NCBI GenBank assembly: GCA_963771715.1
Contig: CAVYUQ010000003.1
Span: 434,001-498,000 of the forward strand
From: JACVRW01 sp963771715
GTDB taxonomy: Bacteria > Actinomycetota > Thermoleophilia > Solirubrobacterales > Thermoleophilaceae
Direction of reading: 5' to 3'
DNA length: 64,000 bases
Part shown: one piece after another, positions 8,862 to 18,291 of the stretch
How positions within the stretch are numbered: the stretch's first letter is position 1
How the letters are laid out: each line of letters begins with the position of its first letter
Translations under genes and position numbers: made by a program
The notes under the pieces: model-generated
What the model was told of the DNA's origin: nothing
Databases searched by the model: none
The model's input: the letters and a program-made list of their open reading frames with translations, nothing else

Positions 8862-9706
8862 GCGAGCTCCCAGAGCTCACCGCCGAGCACCGGCACGCGC
8901 CGCAGGCGCCATTCGCTCGCCAGCCGCCAGGCCTCCGCGCCCGCGCGCGGGCCGGGCAGGTCGCAGACGGCCTCGAGCTCCACGGTGGCCATGCTGGCGA
9001 AGCGCCGCAGAGCGGCGGGCACGTCCGGGTGCGGCTCCGCGCTCGGATCGGCGCCCGCCCCGATCGCCGCCTCGCGCCACTGCTCGTAGGAGTGCTCCCT
9101 GCCCACCCAGCGCTCCTCGCCGCCGCCATCCGGGGTGAAGCGGAGCGCGGGGAAGGCCAGCCTCTCTACGCTCGAACCATGATCGCCGTCGGCCGCAAGT
9201 CCCGCCTCGCGCGCGGCGTCCGGGATCGTGCGCGTCTCCTCGAGGTCGCTTCCGAAGGCCTCCAGGATGGCGTTCGATTCCAGGTCGATGCGGAATCGCT
9301 GCACGTCGAGGCCCGCGCGGCGCGCCTCCGCCACCAGCGCCTCCGGTCCGTCGAGCCGGCGCCGGTGGCACATGAAGCCCTCCCGCAGGACGCGCAGGTA
9401 GCGCTCCGCGGCGGCCGGCCCCTGCTCCGCCGCGGCCCTGAACGCGATGCACGCGGGATACGTGGAGCGCACGCCGTCGCCGTTCCAGACGCGCGGGTCG
9501 AGCGGCATTCCGGATTCCGCGGCGTCGTCCAGCCACGTGATCACGAGCGGCGAGAGGTCGGCCTCGAACTCGCGGGCGAGACCGCCCATCACGTAGGTGA
9601 TTTCGAGCTGGTCGCCAAACTCCACCATGAGCCGGCGCAGGCGCGGCTCGGCCGCCCAGGAGGCGGAACAGGCAGGATCGGTGTAGTAGCGAAGGCTTAC
9701 AGCCAC
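8858..9706 (-). CDS. DsbA-family / SpxH-like thioredoxin-fold protein
   Basis: 282-aa thioredoxin-fold protein. The start YYTDPACSASWAAEPRLRRL, followed by ITYVMGGL, matches the pattern of the SpxH (YjbH)/DsbA-FrnE group, where the active site is DPxCxxCW-x-EP. Here it reads C13-S-A-S16, so the resolving cysteine is missing. That argues against disulfide exchange and for an adaptor role, as known for SpxH in ClpXP proteolysis; this is inference. The ATG lies 17 bp from the divergent kinase start, so the two genes share a promoter region. The stop overlaps that of the GH43 gene. Confidence 0.75.
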   Translation of the reverse strand: MAVSLRYYTDPACSASWAAEPRLRRLMVEFGDQLEITYVMGGLAREFEADLSPLVITWLDDAAESGMPLDPRVWNGDGVRSTYPACIAFRAAAEQGPAAAERYLRVLREGFMCHRRRLDGPEALVAEARRAGLDVQRFRIDLESNAILEAFGSDLEETRTIPDAAREAGLAADGDHGSSVERLAFPALRFTPDGGGEERWVGREHSYEQWREAAIGAGADPSAEPHPDVPAALRRFASMATVELEAVCDLPGPRAGAEAWRLASEWRLRRVPVLGGELWELA

Positions 9707-9723
9707 CGGAGAGCGGAAAATAG

Positions 9724-11214
9724 ATGACGGTGATCGGCACGCTGATCAGCGAGCGCTACCGGCTCGAGGAGAAGATCGGGTCGGGAGGGATGTCGAGCGT
9801 CTACCGGGCGTTCGATCCCATGCTCGAGCGCTGGGTCGCGATCAAGCTGATGCACCGCGACATCTCGAACGACCCCGACCAGCTCGAGCGCTTTCGCCGC
9901 GAGGCACGCGCGGTCGCGCAGCTCAACCACCCGCACGTGGTGACCGTGATCGACGCGGGCGAGGACGACGGCGCTCCGTACATCGTCTTCGAGTACGTGG
10001 AGGGCGAGACGCTGAAGGAGCGCATCCGCCGCCTCGGGCGCCTGCCGGTCTCGGAGGCCGTGGCATACGCGATCGAGATCGGCCGCGCGCTCGAGAGCGC
10101 GCACGCGAACCGGCTCGTGCACCGCGACGTGAAGCCGCAGAACGTCCTGATCGACCGCGACGGCCGCGCCAAGGTCACCGACTTCGGAATCGCGCGCTCA
10201 CTCGAGGCGCAGGGCCTCACGGCCACCGGGCGGGTGCTCGGCACCACCGACTACGTCTCGCCCGAGCAGGCCCTCGGGCACGAGGTCACCGGCCAGTCCG
10301 ACATCTACTCGCTCGGGATCGTGCTCTACGAGATGCTCACCGGCGAGACGCCGTTCAACGCGGACACGCAGGTCGCGGTGGCCATGAAGCACGTGCGCGA
10401 CCCGCTCCCCGACGTGCAGCGCCGCCGGCCCGAGATCTCCGCGGCGCTCGCGTCCGTGGTGGAGCGCTCGACCGCGAAGGAGACGCAGAACCGCTATCCG
10501 TCGGTGAGCCAGATGGTGCACGACCTCGAGGAGGTGCTCGCGATCGAGGCCGCGCGCAGCGGGCAGGCCACGGGCGAGGCCACGACCGTGCTCCAGTCGC
10601 TCTCCGGTGACACGGCCGACTTCGCCCCGGCCCGGCTGCGGCGCCCCAAGCGTGCGCTCGCGCTCACGCTGCTCGTGCTCGCGCTGGTGGCCGCCAGCGC
10701 CTACTTCCTCGTCGAGCGCACCGAGAAGGGCACCGGTGGCACCGTCGTGAAGAAGCCGGCCGAGCTGAGCGAGCTGAGCGAGGTGCGGCTCGCCGGGGAC
10801 GCCGCCACCGACTACGACCCGGAGGGCGACAACAAGGAATCGGACGACGCCACCCGCAACGCGATCGACGGCAACCCCACCACGAGCTGGAACACCGAGA
10901 CCTACCAGGGCGGCTTCGAGGGCAACGACAAGTCGGGCGTCGGCATCTACGTGGACGCCGGCAAGCTGCTCGCCGCCCGCGGCCTCGCGCTCGTGACCTC
11001 GACCCCCGGCTTCAAGGCGCGCGTCTACGCGTCCGAGACCGTCCCGGCGAACATCTCCGGCTGGGTGCCGGTGAGCCCGGTTCGCGAGGTGGAGGAGGAC
11101 CACACGTTCAAGCTGAGGACGCAGGGCCGCAAGTTCCGCAACTACCTGCTCTGGATCAGCGAGCTGCCGGAGGACAACAAGGCCGAGGTCCAGGAGCTGA
11201 GCCTCCTGAAGTAG
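9724..11214 (+). CDS. Transmembrane Ser/Thr protein kinase with discoidin-like ectodomain
   Basis: Hanks-type kinase of 496 aa. Residues about 12-275 are the kinase domain: Gly loop GSGGMSSV, VAIK with Lys41, HRDVKPQN at 134-141, DFG at 154-156 and the GTTDYVSPEQA activation segment. One transmembrane helix lies at about 311-331. The extracellular 160 residues lack PASTA repeats and instead contain DGNPTTSWNTETY and a carbohydrate-binding or F5/8-type-like beta-sandwich pattern. All catalytic residues are present, so it should be active. The ligand of the ectodomain is unknown. It is separate from the pknB operon and convergent with ddl. Confidence 0.92.
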   Translation: MTVIGTLISERYRLEEKIGSGGMSSVYRAFDPMLERWVAIKLMHRDISNDPDQLERFRREARAVAQLNHPHVVTVIDAGEDDGAPYIVFEYVEGETLKERIRRLGRLPVSEAVAYAIEIGRALESAHANRLVHRDVKPQNVLIDRDGRAKVTDFGIARSLEAQGLTATGRVLGTTDYVSPEQALGHEVTGQSDIYSLGIVLYEMLTGETPFNADTQVAVAMKHVRDPLPDVQRRRPEISAALASVVERSTAKETQNRYPSVSQMVHDLEEVLAIEAARSGQATGEATTVLQSLSGDTADFAPARLRRPKRALALTLLVLALVAASAYFLVERTEKGTGGTVVKKPAELSELSEVRLAGDAATDYDPEGDNKESDDATRNAIDGNPTTSWNTETYQGGFEGNDKSGVGIYVDAGKLLAARGLALVTSTPGFKARVYASETVPANISGWVPVSPVREVEEDHTFKLRTQGRKFRNYLLWISELPEDNKAEVQELSLLK

Positions 11215-11223
11215 CCGGGCCGG

Positions 11224-12180
11224 TCAGTGCCGGTAGCGGCGCTCCTCCTCGTGGCGCTCCAGCGCCAGCGCGAGCAGCCGCTCCAGCAGCTCGACGTACG
11301 GGATCCCGCTCGCGTCGAAGAGCTTCGCGTACACGCTCGTGGCGGTGAACCCGGGGATCGTGTTGAGCTCGTTCACGAGCACCCGGTCGCCGTCCTCGAC
11401 GAAGAAGTCCACGCGCGCCATCCCGGAGCAGTCCACGAGCTTGAACACCTCGACCGCCAGCCGGCGCACCTCCTCGCGCACCTCGTCCGGCACGCGCGCG
11501 GGCACCACAAGCTCCATGCCACCGGGCTCGTACTTCGCCTCGTAGTCGTACCAGTCACTGTTCGTGAGCACGATCTCCCCGGGCTGCGAAGCGATCGGGT
11601 CGCGGTGGCCTAGCACCGAGCACTCCACCTCGAGCCCGTCCGAGAAGCGCTCCACCAGCACCAGCGGGTCGTGCTCGAACGCGCCCGCGAGCGCTCCGTC
11701 GAGATCGGATTCGGACCATGCCTTGCCGATCCCCACCGAGGAGCCCAGCCGCGCCGGCTTCACGAACACGGGCGGCGCGAGCGTGACCGCGGCGCCCTCG
11801 CGCACCGCCACGTAGTCCACCTGCGGGATCCCGTGCGCCGACATCAGGTCCTTGAAGACGGCCTTGTCCATCGCCACGGCGGAGGCCATCACCCCGGCCC
11901 CCACGTACGGAACGTCTAGGAGCTCGAGCAGGCCCTGGACCGTGCCGTCCTCGCCGAACGGGCCGTGCAGGACAGGGAACGCCACGTCCGCATCGAGCAG
12001 CCCACCCGACGGCTCGAGCGCGACCGGCTCGCCGTCGTGGGTCCAGCGACCCTCGCGGTCGATGCGCACGTCGAGCGCCTCGTGGCCGCCCTCCACGAGG
12101 CCGGCGCGCACCGACTCCGCGGACGCGAGCGAGACGTCGTGCTCGCTGGAGCGCCCGCCGGCGAGCACCGCGACCCTCAC
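11224..12180 (-). CDS. ddl: D-alanine--D-alanine ligase (copy 1)
   Basis: ATP-grasp ligase making D-Ala-D-Ala for peptidoglycan. 318 aa, GTG start that overlaps the pknB stop (GTGA). Visible motifs are LAGGRSSEHDVSLAS at the N-terminus, LHGPFGEDGTVQGLLELL, the ATP-grasp loop VKPARLGSSVGIGKA and the C-terminal VNELNTIPGFTATSVY that carries Mg-binding Glu/Asn. It is the last gene of the kinase/cell-wall operon, directly after pknB. A second, clearly divergent ligase lies at 40.6 kb. Confidence 0.95.
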   Translation of the reverse strand: MRVAVLAGGRSSEHDVSLASAESVRAGLVEGGHEALDVRIDREGRWTHDGEPVALEPSGGLLDADVAFPVLHGPFGEDGTVQGLLELLDVPYVGAGVMASAVAMDKAVFKDLMSAHGIPQVDYVAVREGAAVTLAPPVFVKPARLGSSVGIGKAWSESDLDGALAGAFEHDPLVLVERFSDGLEVECSVLGHRDPIASQPGEIVLTNSDWYDYEAKYEPGGMELVVPARVPDEVREEVRRLAVEVFKLVDCSGMARVDFFVEDGDRVLVNELNTIPGFTATSVYAKLFDASGIPYVELLERLLALALERHEEERRYRH

Positions 12181-14084
12181 GGCACCTCCGGGGTCGTCGT
12201 GACCGGCGGCGGCTCCGTGACCTCGAGCACGCCGATCACGATCACGACTTGGCGTCCCTTGTCGACCTGTGTGCCGGGCGCAGGGCGCTGCTCGACCACC
12301 ACGCCGTCCTGGGCGGGGTCGGTCACCGTGCGCTCCTGGGTCACGGGTTCCAGGCCCGCGGAGCGGAGCCGCGAGCTCGCACTTCGCTCCGTCAGCCCGA
12401 TCACGTCGGGCACGTCCACCTGCGGGCGCCCGGTGGAGACGGTGATGGTGACGGTCCCGCCGCGAATCAGGTCGGTCCCGGCGCCGGGGCTCTGGGAGAT
12501 CACGTCGCCCTCGGGCTCGTCGGACTCCTGCTCGACCACTCCCACGCGGAAACCGTCGTCGCGCAGCTGCGCCTCCGCGGACTCGCGCGACAGACCCGTG
12601 ACGTTCGGCACGGTCACCTGCTCGGGTCCGGCGCTCACGAGCAGCCGCACGCGCGTGCCCTTGGTGACCTCCTTGCCCTCCGACGGGACCGTCCGAACCG
12701 CGAAGTCCTTCTTCACCTTGTCGGAGAACTCGGTGTCGACCGTGACCTTGAGCCCGGCGTCCTCGAGCTCGGTGACCGCCTGTCCCTGGCGCAGGTTGGC
12801 CACGGGTGGAACCAGCACCGTGCCGGGGCCGTCGGAGACCTCGAGGGTCACGGTGGAGCCCTCCTCGGCCTGCTCGCCGGGGTTGGGGTCCTGGTCCACC
12901 ACCTGGTCGAAGGGCTGCGAGCTGCGCACGCGCTCGGTCTGGACCTCGAGGCCGGCCCGCTCCATCAACGCCCGCGCCACCACGAGCGGCTTGCCGGTGG
13001 CGCGCGGCACGTCGATCTTCTCCGCGGTGAGCGCGCCGCTCAGGATCACGAAGAGCAGCGCGCCGACCAGCGCGAGCGTGAGGATGCCGATCGTGAACAA
13101 AGGCCAGCGCCGCTCACGCTCCGCGCGCGGCTCGGTGACCGGCGCGAGCGTCGGCTCGGGGGCGCCCGCGACCTGCGTGGCCGCGGTCTGCTCGTCGGCG
13201 GGCATCGGGATCGGCGCGAACGCGGCCGTGTCCTGGCCGCCGTTGTGGCCCGCCTCGATCTGCAGGCGCGCCGCCTCCAGCGCCGCCGCGAGGTCCTCGG
13301 CCGACTGCCAGCGGTGAGCGGGGTCCTTCGCGAGGGCGGCCATCACCACCGCCTCGAGGGCCGGATGCACGTCGGGGCGCCACTGCGAGATCGGCGCCGG
13401 CGCCTCCGAGAGGTGCTTCAGCGCCACCGCCACCGCGCTGTCGCCCTCGAACGGCAGCCGCCCCGCGAGCATCTCGTAGAGCATCACGCCGATCGAGTAG
13501 ATGTCCGAGGTGGCCGTGACCGCGTGGCCCTGCGCCTGTTCCGGCGACAGGTACTGCGCGGTGCCCATGATCGAGCCCGTCTCGGTCATCTCGGAGGCGC
13601 CCGCGCGCGCGATGCCGAAGTCCGTGACCTTGGCGTGGCCGTGCTCGTCGACGATCACGTTGTGGGGCTTGAAGTCCCTGTGGATCACCCCGTGACGGTG
13701 GGCGAAGCCGCCGGCCTCGAGGATCTGCGTGCCGATGTCGATCACGCGCTCCTGGGGGAGCGGCGCCTCCGCGGTCACGATGTCCTTGAGCGTGCGGCCC
13801 GTGAGGAACTCCATCGCGATGTAGTAGGTGCCCTCGTGCTCGCCGCGGTCGAAGACGCCGACCACGTTGGGGTGGTTGAGCCCCGCGGCCGACTTCGCCT
13901 CGCGGCGGAAGCGCTCCACGAACTCCTGGTCCTGCGCGAAGCGCCGGTGCAGCACCTTGATCGCCACCTGGCGCCCGAGGTGGCTGTCCTCGGCGCAGTA
14001 CACGTCCGCCATTCCGCCGGAGCCGATGCGGCGCAGGATCCGGTAGCGGCCGTCGATCGTCGTGTTGCCGGCCACCTCCGTCAT
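12177..14084 (-). CDS. pknB: PASTA-domain Ser/Thr protein kinase
   Basis: Cell-envelope kinase that senses muropeptides or lipid II and controls growth and division. 635 aa. Kinase domain residues about 12-275: GSGGMADV, AIK with Lys43, HRDFKPHN at 135-142 (Phe in place of the usual aliphatic residue), DFG 155-157. A juxtamembrane linker is followed by a transmembrane helix around 330-353. Four PASTA repeats then begin near 355, 420, 487 and 553, and the protein ends in a Pro/Thr-rich tail. The ATG at 14084 overlaps the pbpA stop (ATGA). The operon context with pstP, fhaA/B, rodA and pbpA is the standard actinobacterial one. Confidence 0.97.
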   Translation of the reverse strand: MTEVAGNTTIDGRYRILRRIGSGGMADVYCAEDSHLGRQVAIKVLHRRFAQDQEFVERFRREAKSAAGLNHPNVVGVFDRGEHEGTYYIAMEFLTGRTLKDIVTAEAPLPQERVIDIGTQILEAGGFAHRHGVIHRDFKPHNVIVDEHGHAKVTDFGIARAGASEMTETGSIMGTAQYLSPEQAQGHAVTATSDIYSIGVMLYEMLAGRLPFEGDSAVAVALKHLSEAPAPISQWRPDVHPALEAVVMAALAKDPAHRWQSAEDLAAALEAARLQIEAGHNGGQDTAAFAPIPMPADEQTAATQVAGAPEPTLAPVTEPRAERERRWPLFTIGILTLALVGALLFVILSGALTAEKIDVPRATGKPLVVARALMERAGLEVQTERVRSSQPFDQVVDQDPNPGEQAEEGSTVTLEVSDGPGTVLVPPVANLRQGQAVTELEDAGLKVTVDTEFSDKVKKDFAVRTVPSEGKEVTKGTRVRLLVSAGPEQVTVPNVTGLSRESAEAQLRDDGFRVGVVEQESDEPEGDVISQSPGAGTDLIRGGTVTITVSTGRPQVDVPDVIGLTERSASSRLRSAGLEPVTQERTVTDPAQDGVVVEQRPAPGTQVDKGRQVVIVIGVLEVTEPPPVTTTPEVP

Positions 14085-15568
14085 CCGCCGCCTCCGCCGA
14101 GCATGGCCTCGAGCACTGACTTGGCGATCGGCGCCGCCACGGTCCCGCCCTGGCCCGTGGTGCGCTCTACCGTCACGGCGATCGCGATGCGCGGGTTCTC
14201 GACCGGCGCGAAGCAGATGAACCACGGCTGGGTGAACTCGCGATTGGCCCCCACCTCGGCGGTTCCGGTCTTGCCGGCCACCCGGACGCCCGACAGCGCG
14301 GCGGCGGTGCCGGTGCCCTCCTCGACCACGCGGCTCATCATCTGCGTGAGCTGCTCCGCCGTCTCCGGCTTCATGACCTCCGCCTGGAGGTCCGGCTCGA
14401 TGCGCTCCTTCACGCGCCCGTCCTTGCGCACGATGCGGTCCGTCAGGCGCGGCTTCATCAGGCGGCCCTTGTTCGCGATGGCCGCGGCCACGAGCGCCAT
14501 CTGCATCGGAGTGGTGTCGAGGGCGCCCTCCGCACCGCCCTGCCCAATCGCCACGCGCCCGACGTCGAAGCCATCCTCGACGTATTCGACGCCGTTCCTG
14601 CGGATTCCGCTCGGGATCATCTGGAAGCCCGGGTAGTCGAGCTGCGGATCCTCGAAGAAACCGAAGCGCTTCATGTACTCCACGAGCGTCTCGGCGCCGA
14701 CCCGCTCGCCCACCTGCGCGAAGACCGTGTTCACCGAGTTGGTGAGCGCGTCCGTGAACGAGATCGGGCCGAAGTCCTGCCCGCCCGAGTTCTCGAGCGG
14801 CGCGCCGCTGATGGTCCTCGGCGAGGAACCGTCGATGACCGTGGCCGGCGTGACCTTGCCGGTGTCGAGCGCGGCTGTGGCGGTGACCACCTTGAACGTC
14901 GAGCCCGGCGGATACAGCTCCTGGGTCGTGCGGTTCAAGGTCGGCTTGTTTGGATCGCTGTCCAGTCGCTCGAAGGCCGTCGGCACCAGGTTCGGGTCGT
15001 ACTCCGGCTCCGACACCATCACCCGCACCTTGCCGGTCTGCGGCTCGAGCGCCACCACCGCGCCCTTGCGGCCGGCGAGGCCGGCCACGGCCGCCTGCGT
15101 GCCGGCCACGTCGAGGTTCGTGACCACGTCGTTGCCCTCGCGGTCGCTGCTCTCGAGGCCCGCGAGGATCGAGGCGAACTCGTCCTCCTCGCCCGTCAGG
15201 TCGTCGTTGCGGTAGAGCTCGAGCCCGCGCCTGCCGTTCTCGATGAACGAGTAGCCGACCGGATGGGCGAACGTGCCGCGGGTGGGATAGGAGCGGGTAT
15301 AGGTCCGGTTCTCCCCGCGGCCCTCACCGCGGCTGATGGCGAGCTTGGTGCGGTTGTCGGACGCGAGGATGAGGCCGCGCGGGATCTTCTGCTCCTCGAT
15401 CAGCGGGCGGCGGTTTGCCGGGTTGTCCTCGAGTCCGCCGGGCGCCTCGAGCGTGCCGAGTCCCGCGAACTCGGCCGCGGGCGCGGCGCTCCAGCGCGTG
15501 GTGTACACGAGCAGCAACACAAACAGGAAGACGAAGAGCCCGAAGAGCTGGACGATCTGGCGGTTCAC
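14081..15568 (-). CDS. pbpA: Class B penicillin-binding protein, transpeptidase
   Basis: Peptidoglycan D,D-transpeptidase of 495 aa with an N-terminal membrane anchor (residues about 5-25). The three penicillin-binding motifs are visible: STFK at 223-226 (nucleophile Ser223), SVN at 278-280 and KTG at 433-435. Its length matches actinobacterial PbpA rather than the longer FtsI. It starts with GTG overlapping the rodA stop (GTGA), consistent with co-production of the SEDS glycosyltransferase and its partner transpeptidase. Confidence 0.95.
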   Translation of the reverse strand: MNRQIVQLFGLFVFLFVLLLVYTTRWSAAPAAEFAGLGTLEAPGGLEDNPANRRPLIEEQKIPRGLILASDNRTKLAISRGEGRGENRTYTRSYPTRGTFAHPVGYSFIENGRRGLELYRNDDLTGEEDEFASILAGLESSDREGNDVVTNLDVAGTQAAVAGLAGRKGAVVALEPQTGKVRVMVSEPEYDPNLVPTAFERLDSDPNKPTLNRTTQELYPPGSTFKVVTATAALDTGKVTPATVIDGSSPRTISGAPLENSGGQDFGPISFTDALTNSVNTVFAQVGERVGAETLVEYMKRFGFFEDPQLDYPGFQMIPSGIRRNGVEYVEDGFDVGRVAIGQGGAEGALDTTPMQMALVAAAIANKGRLMKPRLTDRIVRKDGRVKERIEPDLQAEVMKPETAEQLTQMMSRVVEEGTGTAAALSGVRVAGKTGTAEVGANREFTQPWFICFAPVENPRIAIAVTVERTTGQGGTVAAPIAKSVLEAMLGGGGG

Positions 15569-17007
15569 ACGAGCCCTCCGCGCCGGCGCGCCTCGGAGCG
15601 CGCGTGATCCGACACGATCAGGAGCAGTGCGAGCAGCACCATGTTTGCGACGATCGAGCTGCCGCCGTAGGAGACGAACGGCAGCGTGACGCCGGTGAGC
15701 GGGATCACGCGCGTGACGCCGCCCACGATCACGAACACCTGGATCGCGAGCACGCCGGTGAGCCCGGTGGCCAGCAGCTTGGAGAAGCCGTCCGATGCCG
15801 AGAGCGCGGCGCGCAGGCCGCGGTACACGAACAGCAGGTAGGCGCCGATCAGGCCGGCCGCTCCGAACAGGCCCGCCTCGTTCACCAGCACGGCATAGAT
15901 CAGGTCGGTATGCGCGGCCGGCAGGATCGTCCCGCCGCCGGGTAAGTCGAGCAGCGCCTGGCCGAAGCCCTGTCCGAAGAGGCCGCCGTCGGCCTGGGCG
16001 AACAGCGACTGTGCGAGCTGATAGCCCTCGTGGTCGACCACGCCGCGCTTGAACGGGTCGAGCCAGGTGTCCACGCGCTCCTCCACGTGCGCGATGTTCT
16101 GAGAAAGGACGAAGGCCCCTCCGAAGAACATCGTCGAGCCCACGCCGATCAGGGACAGGCGGCCGGTGGCCACGTAGAGCAGCGCGAGGAAGCCGCCGAA
16201 GAACATGAGCGAGCTGCCGAGGTCCCGGATCAGGATCAGCATCAGCATCGCGAGCCCCCAGACGAGCAGCAGCGGGCCGAAGTGCTTCGGCGAGGGCCGG
16301 TCGCGCAGCACCGCGGCGAACGACAGCGTGAAGACGGCGAGGAGGACCGAGCCGGCCGGGCCGAGGTCGAAGACCGCGATGCCGAGCAGGGTGAGCAGCA
16401 CCGGGATCCCGTAGAGCAGGATCTGGCGCTGGTAGGGCAGCGGCCGCAGGCGCGGGCGCACCAGGATGTCGCCCGTCTCGCGCAGGTAGCTCGCGAGGAA
16501 GACGATGATGCCGAGCTTCGCGAACTCAGCCGGCTGGAACTGGATCGGGCCGACCTTGATCGCGAGGAAGGCGCCGTTGACCTGCGAGCCGATGCCTGGC
16601 AGGCGCGGCAGCAGCAGCAGCCCGATGCTGGCCGCCGCGATCGTGTAGCGGTAGCGCTCGAGCACGTGGTGGTCGCCTATCACGAGGATCGTGATGCAGA
16701 AGAACGCGAGTCCCACCACGAACCACTGCGCCTGCTCGCGCGCCAGCTCGGCGTCGATCCGGTAGATCAGCACCAGGCCGATCCCGGCCAGCGCGGCGGC
16801 GAGCGGGAACATGTACGGATCCGCGTTCGGGAGGCGTGCCCTGATGAAGAGGTGCGCCACCACGCAGAGGCCGAGGAAGAACGCGCCGTAGGTGAGTGTG
16901 GCGTCGGAGACGTTCTCGGTGCGGGTGGCCAGCACGGCGGCGAACCCCGCCGCGACCAAGAGCGACACGGGCAGAAGTCCGAACAGCTCGCGGGTGCGCT
17001 CCGACAT
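15565..17007 (-). CDS. rodA: SEDS family peptidoglycan glycosyltransferase (RodA/FtsW)
   Basis: Polytopic lipid II polymerase of the SEDS family, 480 aa with about 10-12 hydrophobic segments. Family motifs visible include VNGAFLAIKVGPIQFQPAEF (catalytic-loop region), DLGSSLMFFGGFLALLYVATG and the C-terminal GVTLPFVSYGGSSIVANM. I chose the ATG at 17007, giving MSERTRELFGLL, over a longer upstream frame; it overlaps the pstP stop by one base (TGATG). Pairing with pbpA supports an elongasome rather than a divisome role. Confidence 0.95.
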   Translation of the reverse strand: MSERTRELFGLLPVSLLVAAGFAAVLATRTENVSDATLTYGAFFLGLCVVAHLFIRARLPNADPYMFPLAAALAGIGLVLIYRIDAELAREQAQWFVVGLAFFCITILVIGDHHVLERYRYTIAAASIGLLLLPRLPGIGSQVNGAFLAIKVGPIQFQPAEFAKLGIIVFLASYLRETGDILVRPRLRPLPYQRQILLYGIPVLLTLLGIAVFDLGPAGSVLLAVFTLSFAAVLRDRPSPKHFGPLLLVWGLAMLMLILIRDLGSSLMFFGGFLALLYVATGRLSLIGVGSTMFFGGAFVLSQNIAHVEERVDTWLDPFKRGVVDHEGYQLAQSLFAQADGGLFGQGFGQALLDLPGGGTILPAAHTDLIYAVLVNEAGLFGAAGLIGAYLLFVYRGLRAALSASDGFSKLLATGLTGVLAIQVFVIVGGVTRVIPLTGVTLPFVSYGGSSIVANMVLLALLLIVSDHARSEARRRGGLV

Positions 17008-18281
17008 CAGTTCTGGGCCCCGCCTGTGTCGAGCCGGCCGCGCTCCAGCGCGCGCACCAGGTCCACGGCGTCGTCGCGGCTGCGCCACTCGTGGTCGAGC
17101 ACGCGCGCGCGGCGGCGGTCCGGGATCGCGCGCGCGGGCATGCCGCTGGCGTACTCCTCCTCGTACAGGTTGATCCCGAGCGGCAGCTCGTAGGGCAGCC
17201 CCCTGTAGACCGTGACGAGCCCGGCGTCGTTGGTGCCGATGAAGTACACCTGCCGGCTCAGGGCGTAGAGCCCGGCGAGCACCCCCGCGACGAGCAGCAG
17301 CGCCACGGCCGCCCGTGCCGCGCTGCGGCCGCGACGCCGGCGGCGAGGGGCCGGGGCCTCTGCCGGCGCGGCCGCCGTGCGCGCCGCTGGCGGCCGAACC
17401 ACCGTGGCGTCCGCCGGCACGCCGTGCAACGCGGTGAGCGGCTCGTCGTCGCGAACCGCCGGCTCCTCCGCTTCCGCCTGCACGTCCGCGGCGCTGATCT
17501 CCCCGGCGATCGTGTCCTCGTCTCCCGGCACGGGCCGGACGGCCGTGGGGGTGTCGGCCGGCTCTCCCTCCCCGAGGCGGAACAGGATCACCGTGATGTT
17601 GTCCTTGCCGCCGCTCTGGTTCGCGGCCCTGACCAGCGCGTCGGCGGCCTCGTCGAGCGACCCGGCCGAGCGCAGGATCGACCCGACCTCGTCGTCCGAG
17701 ATCATCGACGTGAGTCCATCGGAGCAGATCAGGAACAGGTCCCCCTCGCGCCCGGTGAGCGTGTAGGTGTCCACCTCCACGTCCGGCTCCGGCCCCAGCG
17801 CGCGCGTGATGATCGAGCGCTGCGGATGGTGCTCGGCCGCCTCCGGCGTGATCTGACCGCTGCGCTCCAGCTCGGCGACCAACGAGTGGTCGCGCGTGAG
17901 CTGCTCGAGCTCGCCCGACCGCATGCGGTAGGCGCGGCTGTCGCCCACGTGCGCGAGGCTGACCTCGTCGCCGTGCAGCTTCGCCAGCGTCAGCGTCGTG
18001 CCCATGCCGCGGCGCGACTCGTCGGCCACGGCCAGGTCGTAGATGCGCCGGTTCGCCTCGCGGACGATGCCGGCGAGCTGCGCCTCGGCCGGCTCCCCGG
18101 ACTCCTTGGCCGCCTCCACGGCCTCGACCGCCAGCGCGGAGGCCACCTCGCCGGCCTTGGCGCCGCCCATCCCGTCGGCGACCGCGAACAGCGGCGGGCG
18201 CACCACAAGCGAGTCCTCGTTGGCGCTGCGCTGCCGGCCCACGTCGGTGCGGCCAGTCTGCTCGGTGATCCGAAGGGCCAC
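17007..18281 (-). CDS. pstP: PP2C-type Ser/Thr phosphatase
   Basis: Phosphatase that reverses PknB-type phosphorylation. The catalytic domain occupies residues about 5-240 with metal-binding motifs RSANED (18-23), ADGMGG (35-40), SDGLTSMI and GGKDNITVILF. An Ala/Pro/acidic linker is followed by an Arg-rich stretch, one transmembrane helix at about 320-342 and a short external tail, the same layout as mycobacterial PstP. GTG start, 10 nt downstream of the fhaB stop. Confidence 0.95.
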   Translation of the reverse strand: MALRITEQTGRTDVGRQRSANEDSLVVRPPLFAVADGMGGAKAGEVASALAVEAVEAAKESGEPAEAQLAGIVREANRRIYDLAVADESRRGMGTTLTLAKLHGDEVSLAHVGDSRAYRMRSGELEQLTRDHSLVAELERSGQITPEAAEHHPQRSIITRALGPEPDVEVDTYTLTGREGDLFLICSDGLTSMISDDEVGSILRSAGSLDEAADALVRAANQSGGKDNITVILFRLGEGEPADTPTAVRPVPGDEDTIAGEISAADVQAEAEEPAVRDDEPLTALHGVPADATVVRPPAARTAAAPAEAPAPRRRRRGRSAARAAVALLLVAGVLAGLYALSRQVYFIGTNDAGLVTVYRGLPYELPLGINLYEEEYASGMPARAIPDRRRARVLDHEWRSRDDAVDLVRALERGRLDTGGAQN

Positions 18282-18291
18282 GGCTACGGCA

